47,934 nt of DNA from Candidatus Saccharimonadota bacterium (GTDB taxonomy: Bacteria; Patescibacteriota; Saccharimonadia; Saccharimonadales; Saccharimonadaceae). The stretch is from assembly GCA_027311865.1 (NCBI GenBank), contig DAICYC010000004.1, positions 1 through 47,934 on the forward strand. The letters run 5' to 3'. Positions 43,832 through 47,934 of this stretch are shown here, in pieces (positions within the stretch are counted from its first letter, which is position 1; the number at the start of each line of letters is the position of its first letter). Below the pieces are notes generated by a model that searched no databases, had not been told where the DNA came from, and saw nothing but the letters and a program-made list of their open reading frames with translations. The position numbers and the translations under genes are program-made.

Positions 43832-44400
43832 GCCGGGTCGGTCGGTAAGATATTATCAATTGGTGGTAATGATAGCTGACGCAGTCGGACCGATTCGCCT
43901 GGATCGGCGTGATGATAGTGCGTAAAATCGTTGACAGTACCATATTCAACTGTACTGAAATCAGGCAGAGCGCTGAATACCAACGTGCTGTCATTCAGCA
44001 CCAAGGGGTCATCATCAAGGGCATTACGGCATAGTCCACAGGGGTGTAAAGTTAGCATTTCGCGACCGCTCTGCTGGTCGAGCTGAGTGTCACCAACGAT
44101 AGTGACGAGACTGACGGCGTCGATTTTTTCAGCATGAGCTGCTTGGAGGGCTAATTCTTCAGCATGAATGTTGATATGGCTGTCAGCGGCGGGTTTGATG
44201 TTATAGCCAGTAAAAAGGGACAGTTCTCTGCTGAGGAAAGTCAGACCGACGATGGCGGCGCCAACCTTAAAGTTGCGGTAGGACCTTGCTTGTTCACGAG
44301 CCAGTCTAGCTTCCTGAAGGGCGCTGACGACGTTACCAGTGGACTGGCTTTGATAAAATTGATGCCGCTCATGAGGTTGTGGAGAGTTCAACACAGCCAT
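43795..44400 (-). CDS. Cytidine/deoxycytidylate deaminase-like protein
   Basis: The 201-residue protein carries the zinc-dependent deaminase motif: HAEELALQAA (His ligand and proton-shuttling Glu) and PCGLCRNAL (PCxxC ligands), with FKVGAAIVG and GYNIKPAADSH as in tetrameric cytidine deaminases. It is longer than CDA (about 130), with an extra C-terminal segment (about 140-201) of unknown role. The 3' end overlaps the convergent trehalase end by 37 bases. Substrate could be cytidine or a related base. Confidence 0.85.
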   Translation of the reverse strand: MAVLNSPQPHERHQFYQSQSTGNVVSALQEARLAREQARSYRNFKVGAAIVGLTFLSRELSLFTGYNIKPAADSHINIHAEELALQAAHAEKIDAVSLVTIVGDTQLDQQSGREMLTLHPCGLCRNALDDDPLVLNDSTLVFSALPDFSTVEYGTVNDFTHYHHADPGESVRLRQLSLPPIDNILPTDPAYIDVLNRRFSA

Positions 44401-44441
44401 TATCTAACAAGAAAAATCCAGATTAAGCAAGCTTAGACGGA

Positions 44442-45614
44442 TTAGAAGATTCGCTCATTGGCGATATCGTCAGGTAGAAAGCCCTTTTGGTGTTTAAAAT
44501 CGGCTTGCCACTGATAATCTTTGCTGTAGCCGAGCTCTTTCATGAGCTGGGTCGGCGCATTACGAATATGGAGCGGAACCGGCAGATCGCTGGTCCGCTT
44601 AGCTAAATCGAGTGCCCGATTCATAGCTTCGGTGGATTGTCGCGATTTTTCGCTCTTTGCTAGAGCTGCGGCGACATGAAAGAGAATGTAGCTCGATTCG
44701 GGCATACCGATGCGTTCGACGGCTTGAAAAGCATTGAGAGCCAGACCGAGAGCGCCGTTGCCAGCCAGACCGATGTCTTCCGAGGCAAAGATGACCATTC
44801 GCCGGGCAATGAATTTCGGATCTTCGCCAGCGTCAATCATCCGGGCCAGATAGTACAAACTGGCATCAACGTCACTGCCGCGAAGACTCTTTATGAAAGC
44901 GCTGATGACATTGTAGTGCATGTCGCCCTTTTTGTCGTAACCGGGTAGGCGTTTTTGAGCCGCCGTTTTTACGGTGTCGACAGTGACTTTTTTCGATAGA
45001 CTGAGGGCCAGTTCGAGATTACCTAGTGCTACGCGGGCGTCGCCGCCGGAGAGTTCGGCGATGTACTTGATGGAGGCTTGATCGATGCGCTTGGTGGCAT
45101 TTTCTGCCGCCACGGCTCGTTTAAGGATGGTTACAATATCGTCACGGCTATGTGGTTGAAGAACCAGCACCCGCGTGCGACTGAGTAGCGGGGTGATAAT
45201 CTCAAAACTTGGATTTTCGGTGGTGGCGCCGATGAGGGTGATTAAGCCTGACTCGACATGGGGTAAAAAGGCGTCCTGTTGGGCTTTGTTGAAGCGGTGA
45301 ATTTCGTCGACAAACAGGATCGTCCGGAGTTGTAGATTCCAGTTCTGGCGAGCGTGTTCAACGATGCGCTCAACATCTTTTTTGCCGCTCGTAACGGCTG
45401 AGATCTCGATAAATTCGGCCTTAACCTCGTTGGCGATGATACGAGCCAGAGTAGTTTTGCCGCTACCGGGCGGTCCCCATAGAATCAAGCTGACCGGTTC
45501 GCCGCCTTTAACAATTTGGCGCAAAATCTCTTTGTCGCCCAACAAGTGAAGCTGGCCAATAACTTCATCGAGAGTTTGTGGTCGCATTCGTTCGGCAAGC
45601 GGGATTTTCGGCAT
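44442..45614 (-). CDS. rarA: Replication-associated recombination protein A (RarA/MgsA)
   Basis: This AAA+ ATPase acts at stalled replication forks. The 390-residue protein starts [18 protein letters not shown]. It has Walker [15 protein letters not shown] (about 47-60), Walker [20 protein letters not shown], sensor 1 [11 protein letters not shown], and the C-terminal tetramerisation region ([19 protein letters not shown]). Its -10 box (TATAAT) ends six bases before the ATG. Confidence 0.95.
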   Translation of the reverse strand: MPKIPLAERMRPQTLDEVIGQLHLLGDKEILRQIVKGGEPVSLILWGPPGSGKTTLARIIANEVKAEFIEISAVTSGKKDVERIVEHARQNWNLQLRTILFVDEIHRFNKAQQDAFLPHVESGLITLIGATTENPSFEIITPLLSRTRVLVLQPHSRDDIVTILKRAVAAENATKRIDQASIKYIAELSGGDARVALGNLELALSLSKKVTVDTVKTAAQKRLPGYDKKGDMHYNVISAFIKSLRGSDVDASLYYLARMIDAGEDPKFIARRMVIFASEDIGLAGNGALGLALNAFQAVERIGMPESSYILFHVAAALAKSEKSRQSTEAMNRALDLAKRTSDLPVPLHIRNAPTQLMKELGYSKDYQWQADFKHQKGFLPDDIANERIF

Positions 45615-45620
45615 ATTCCT

Positions 45621-45626
45621 ATTATA
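45621..45626 (-). promoter_or_regulatory. -10 box giving a leaderless rarA mRNA
   Basis: On the minus strand, TATAAT ends six bases before ATG 45614. Confidence 0.5.
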
Positions 45627-45675
45627 CGCTGGATTGACTAGTGGTATGATATAGACAGTTAAAGAGGGGAGAGAA

Positions 45676-46425
45676 ATGGAATTTATATTATTAGCGGTCT
45701 TGATTTTTGTGCTGAGTGGCCTGCGAGTGGTTAATCAGTACGAGCGGGGTGTAGTTCTGACGTTGGGAAAGTTCACTGGTATTCGCCAGCCAGGCTTGAG
45801 ATTGGTTATTCCAATTTTTCAAAAGTTAACGCGCGTTGATGTACGGTCGACACCAATCGATGTTCCCAAGCAGGAGATTATCACCAAAGATAACGTGACC
45901 GCCAATGTTGATGCTATTGTCTATTTTCGCGTTCTCGATGCCCAGAAGGCGGTTCTCGAGACTGTCAACTATATGTACGCCACTAGTCAGTTCGCGCAGG
46001 CAGCGCTACGTGATGTAACCGGTAACTTTGAGCTCGACGAGTTGCTATCGAAACGTGAAGACATCAGCATGCGCATCAAAGAAATCGTTGATGCTCAGAC
46101 CGACCAGTGGGGCATCGACGTCGAAAACGTTAAGATTCAGAACATTGAGTTGCCGTCGGATATGAAGCGAGCCATGGCTAAACAAGCCGAAGCTGAACGT
46201 GAGCGTCGCAGTAATATCATCAATGCCGAAGGTGAATTAGCGGCGGCCGAGAAGTTGGCGCAGGCTGCCGGCATCATCGCTTCAACACCGGGTGCCCTGA
46301 ATCTTCGAACTCTCAATACGATTGAGCGAATCAGTACCGAGCCGAGCCAAAAAACCACAATGCTCTTTCCGATCGAGCTAGTGGACGCCATGCGCGATAT
46401 CGGTACCGGCCTGAAGCACAAGTAA
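45676..46425 (+). CDS. SPFH/stomatin-family (slipin) membrane protein
   Basis: The 249-residue protein has a short N-terminal hydrophobic hairpin (MEFILLAVLIFVLSGLRVV), the SPFH domain (YERGVVLTLGKFTGIRQPG ... VNYMYATSQFAQAALRDV), and a coiled-coil, Ala/Glu-rich C-terminal part (AEAERERRSNIINAEGELAA). Slipins form rings at the inner membrane and act in membrane organisation. The usual partner, an NfeD-type protease, is not next to it. It has a strong AGGGGAGAG site, unlike most genes here. Confidence 0.92.
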   Translation: MEFILLAVLIFVLSGLRVVNQYERGVVLTLGKFTGIRQPGLRLVIPIFQKLTRVDVRSTPIDVPKQEIITKDNVTANVDAIVYFRVLDAQKAVLETVNYMYATSQFAQAALRDVTGNFELDELLSKREDISMRIKEIVDAQTDQWGIDVENVKIQNIELPSDMKRAMAKQAEAERERRSNIINAEGELAAAEKLAQAAGIIASTPGALNLRTLNTIERISTEPSQKTTMLFPIELVDAMRDIGTGLKHK

Positions 46426-46429
46426 CGGC

Positions 46430-46458
46430 TTGCCAGAACCGTCGACCTCTAGTAAAAT
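46430..46458 (+). promoter_or_regulatory. Promoter of tRNA-Phe/tRNA-Gly inside an inverted repeat
   Basis: TTGCCA (46430-46435) and TAAAAT (46453-46458) are 17 bp apart. The -10 sits in the loop of a perfect 10-bp inverted repeat, GTCGACCTCT/AGAGGTCGAC (46441-46470). Confidence 0.6.
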
Positions 46459-46475
46459 ACAGAGGTCGACCGCGC

Positions 46476-46551
46476 GGCTCTTTAGCTCAGTTGGTAGAGC
46501 AGAGGCCTGAAGAGCCTTGTGTCCCCAGTTCGAGTCTGGGAGGAGCCACCA
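46476..46551 (+). tRNA. tRNA-Phe (anticodon GAA)
   Basis: The acceptor stem is GGCTCTT/AGGAGCC, the D-loop carries GG, the anticodon loop CTGAAGA gives GAA, the T-loop is TTCGAGT, and CCA is encoded. Length 76 nt. Confidence 0.95.
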
Positions 46552-46563
46552 AAATGACCCATG

Positions 46564-46607
46564 CGGATGTAGATCAGCGGTCAAATCATGAGAGCGCTGA
46601 AGCGCAA
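46564..46607 (+). other. tRNA-5'-half-like remnant between tRNA-Phe and tRNA-Gly
   Basis: GCGGATGTAGATCAGCGGT resembles the acceptor strand and D-arm of a tRNA (compare GCGGGTGTAGCTCAGCTGT of the adjacent tRNA-Gly). No anticodon arm or T-arm of normal form follows. It may be a decayed duplicate. Confidence 0.35.
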
Positions 46608-46618
46608 CAATCATATAT

Positions 46619-46694
46619 GCGGGTGTAGCTCAGCTGTTAGAGCGCTTCCTTGCCAAGGAAGAGGTCCAGGGTTAGAGTCCCTGTACCCGCACCA
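46619..46694 (+). tRNA. tRNA-Gly (anticodon GCC) with altered elbow
   Basis: The acceptor stem is GCGGGTG/TACCCGC with one G-T pair, the anticodon loop TTGCCAA gives GCC, and CCA is encoded. The D-loop reads AGCTGTTA, where GG is normal, so position 19 is T. The T-loop reads TTAGAGT, so position 56 is A instead of C. The two changes are complementary and would swap the G19-C56 pair for U19-A56. Confidence 0.93.
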
Positions 46695-46701
46695 CGAAAT
46701 A

Positions 46702-46727
46702 ACTCGGTCCTTGTGGTCGAGTTTTTT
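46702..46727 (+). terminator. Intrinsic terminator after tRNA-Gly
   Basis: An AACTCG/CGAGTT stem is followed by a T run, eight bases after the tRNA CCA. Confidence 0.7.
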
Positions 46728-46754
46728 CGTGGTGTCTGCTAATCTCGATACTGA

Positions 46755-46760
46755 TATTAT
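46755..46760 (+). promoter_or_regulatory. Extended -10 box giving a leaderless YwqK-like mRNA
   Basis: TGA-TATTAT ends seven bases before ATG 46768. Confidence 0.4.
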
Positions 46761-46767
46761 GATTCCT

Positions 46768-47061
46768 ATGAATAGAGCTCATCAGACTTATGCCAGTGGA
46801 CAGGTCATGCGTAGCCAGACCGGTACCGTTTTAACGTATTATTTCAACGATGGAATGATTAAGGCGCAAGGCGATTACATTGATGGTCGAATGCAAGGAA
46901 GATGGATTTTTAACAAGAAGTCTGGCTTTTTGTGGCAAGTCGGATATTTTGACGAAGACGGCAAGCAGCATGGCGATTGGACAGTCTACAAGCCAGACGG
47001 AACGATTCAGGATCATAAATATTTTGTCCACGGCAAGCGAAGTTGCAGGCAGCGCACCTAG
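46768..47061 (+). CDS. YwqK/MORN-like repeat protein
   Basis: ATG 46768 (MNRAHQTYASGQVMRS) is chosen because a -10 box ends seven bases before it; ATG 46759 lies inside that box. The 97-residue protein has about three MORN-like repeats of the YwqK type: YYFNDGMIKAQGDYIDGRM, GRWIFNKKSGFLWQVGYF, GDWTVYKPDGTIQDHKYF. Some YwqK proteins act as antitoxins to cognate toxins, but no toxin gene is evident next to it. A role in binding is the most that can be said. Confidence 0.75.
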   Translation: MNRAHQTYASGQVMRSQTGTVLTYYFNDGMIKAQGDYIDGRMQGRWIFNKKSGFLWQVGYFDEDGKQHGDWTVYKPDGTIQDHKYFVHGKRSCRQRT

Positions 47062-47068
47062 TGTCATA

Positions 47069-47097
47069 TTGACAAATAATCATAAATAATATATAAT
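47069..47097 (+). promoter_or_regulatory. Perfect consensus promoter of the 89-aa protein
   Basis: TTGACA (47069-47074) and TATAAT (47092-47097) are exactly 17 bp apart. This is the best match to consensus in the window. Confidence 0.8.
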
Positions 47098-47132
47098 ATA
47101 AAAGTACGCCCACTCGTCACAAAGGAGTTTAA

Positions 47133-47402
47133 GTGAAGCGTAACCTCAAGGCACTTCAGCACGAGAAGCGCAAGCAGTTGAAAATCGATCAAGTCGGCCG
47201 CGCCCACTACAGCGCTGTCCGCATGCACCGAGTGGAGCCGTTCCACGAGAACGCCAAGCTCCTCTACACTCGCCCGACACGTCGCCGTGTCAACAGCTTG
47301 CTCAAGCAGGCCACGATGTTCGACGACGTCGAGGACATTGACATCTTCGACGAGCGCGAAGCGGTGGGTCCGATTGCCTACCTGCACATGAACTTCTGCT
47401 AG
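47133..47402 (+). CDS. Unrecognised 89-aa basic protein, predicted highly expressed
   Basis: The start is GTG five bases after AAAGGAG. The product begins KRNLKALQHEKRKQLKID and is strongly Lys/Arg/His-rich up to about residue 60. It then turns acidic (MFDDVEDIDIFDEREA) and ends in Cys. There is no signal or membrane segment. Codons strongly favour C-ending forms (ATC, GTC, CGC, AAG), as in the minus-strand operon at 1-951. A consensus promoter, a strong ribosome-binding site and a clean terminator make it a compact high-output unit. The charge split suggests a nucleic-acid or ribosome-associated protein, but this is only inference. Confidence 0.8.
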   Translation: MKRNLKALQHEKRKQLKIDQVGRAHYSAVRMHRVEPFHENAKLLYTRPTRRRVNSLLKQATMFDDVEDIDIFDEREAVGPIAYLHMNFC

Positions 47403-47408
47403 CCTTGT

Positions 47409-47443
47409 CGCCCCGACTTACATAGTCGGGGCGCTTAACTTTT
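47409..47443 (+). terminator. Intrinsic terminator after the 89-aa protein gene
   Basis: A 9-bp stem CGCCCCGAC/GTCGGGGCG with loop TTACATA is followed by CTTAACTTTT. Confidence 0.85.
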
Positions 47444-47490
47444 ACGTGCGAGACGTGATAAGCTAAGCCTATTGTTAAGCGGGGTGAGTG

Positions 47491-47934
47491 ATGACAAAGA
47501 CTAAATTTTCAACGAAACAAAGAAGCAAACTTAGTTGGCGACACGGTCTCGGTATCATTGGATTGGTGGTCGCTGCGATTCTGCTTACTATGTTTATTGG
47601 TTACATCCAGAGTCAACAATTCATGAACCGGCAAGCCGCCGAAGCTGAATTTCGCGACATCATGAGAGGGGTCAGCTACAACGACAGTCGACCGCTCTCT
47701 TATGACAAGGCTAGTGACAGCTATCTGATCCCGGAGTTGAGGCTATCGATTCCGAGTGATCCGTCATTACACAAGGCTCAATATGTTTATTATGAACTCG
47801 ATGACGGTGAGGCTAGTGTTTACTTGAGAGGCGATAGTTCACTTGATCGTGACCGCTTGATTGGGATTGGCGAAACGGAACCGGGGGTAGCTTGTTATCA
47901 TGATTTCGTGCTAACGACTATACCTGAAGATGAT
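47491..47934 (+). CDS. Membrane-anchored protein, 3' end cut by window edge
   Basis: An open frame from ATG 47491 (GGGGTGAG site upstream) runs to the window end (148 codons, no stop). It has a basic N-terminus (MTKTKFSTKQRSKLSWRH), one membrane helix (about 19-40, GLGIIGLVVAAILLTMFIG), then an extracellular part with alternating polar and aromatic residues (YVYYELDDGEASVYLRGD). No family is recognised from the visible part. Confidence 0.75.
   Translation, partial: MTKTKFSTKQRSKLSWRHGLGIIGLVVAAILLTMFIGYIQSQQFMNRQAAEAEFRDIMRGVSYNDSRPLSYDKASDSYLIPELRLSIPSDPSLHKAQYVYYELDDGEASVYLRGDSSLDRDRLIGIGETEPGVACYHDFVLTTIPEDD

Noticed and set aside
46588-46767. N-terminal extension of the YwqK-like gene back to 46588
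   Set aside because: The extension would be translated through the whole tRNA-Gly and its terminator. A -10 box just before ATG 46768 explains the true start.
1-47934. UGA recoded as glycine (code 25) as in Gracilibacteria/Absconditabacteria
   Set aside because: metG, the cysteine desulfurase, holin-like and other genes end at TGA in positions matching family lengths, and genes have no in-frame TGA at conserved glycines.
1-47934. CRISPR arrays, insertion sequences or prophage
   Set aside because: No regularly spaced direct repeats, transposase motifs, terminal inverted repeats of IS type, or phage structural genes were seen. The holin-like and baseplate-J-like genes are of chromosomal types.

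Overview
The window looks like chromosomal DNA of a small-genome candidate-phyla-radiation (Patescibacteria) bacterium, most likely Candidatus Saccharibacteria (TM7). This is inferred from gene content and layout, not from a marker-gene tree. The supporting signs are tight gene packing, single-copy core genes in an order unlike free-living bacteria, short versions of AlaRS and MetRS, several peptidoglycan-active envelope proteins, type IV pilin-like proteins, a single-polypeptide exonuclease I, and standard use of TGA as a stop.

Layout. Positions 1-951 (minus strand) hold a GC-rich operon of three small unrecognised membrane or secreted proteins, with a consensus promoter and a leader of about 250 nt. 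A tRNA-Glu follows. A long plus-strand run carries pgk, tpiA, a tail-anchored low-complexity protein, a UvrD/PcrA helicase, an RpfB-like G5/lysozyme-fold protein, rsmA, metG, tatD, a cysteine desulfurase, a DUF218 protein, mnmA, a pilin and alaS. After one minus-strand gene come an FtsA/PilM-like actin, a baseplate-J-like membrane protein, ruvX, mltG, a LysM-CHAP hydrolase with a structured leader, obgE, an isolated strongly promoted transcript (24968-25395), exonuclease I, uvrA, a DedA protein, ribosomal protein bL25, an ABC exporter, trhO and uvrC. Then come a pilin fused to seven RCC1-like repeats, a small holin-like membrane protein, secG, an anchored peptide-binding protein, tRNA-Val/tRNA-Leu, typA, a frameshifted trehalase, a cytidine-deaminase-like gene, rarA, a stomatin, tRNA-Phe/tRNA-Gly, a YwqK-like protein, a highly promoted 89-aa protein, and a membrane protein cut by the window end.

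Themes. (1) Translation and tRNA modification: cysteine desulfurase with MnmA for s2U34, TrhO for ho5U34, RsmA, TypA, Obg. (2) DNA repair: UvrA, UvrC, UvrD, ExoI, RuvX, RarA. (3) Envelope remodelling and surface contact: RpfB-like protein, MltG, LysM-CHAP, pilins, SecG, a solute-binding protein.

Regulation is the most unusual aspect. Two promoter classes are visible. About eighteen genes have a -10 box ending only 6-9 nt (rarely 11-14) before the start codon and usually no Shine-Dalgarno sequence, so their mRNAs should be leaderless or nearly so. Four loci (minus strand 1236, 22153, 24968, 47069) instead carry near-consensus -35/-10 promoters spaced 17-18 bp. Three of these have long structured leaders or transcripts, and two leaders share sequence motifs. 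Other points worth a second look are a probable AUU start codon in the LysM-CHAP gene, a tRNA-Gly with a coordinated 19/56 exchange, the pilin-propeller fusion and the trehalase frameshift.
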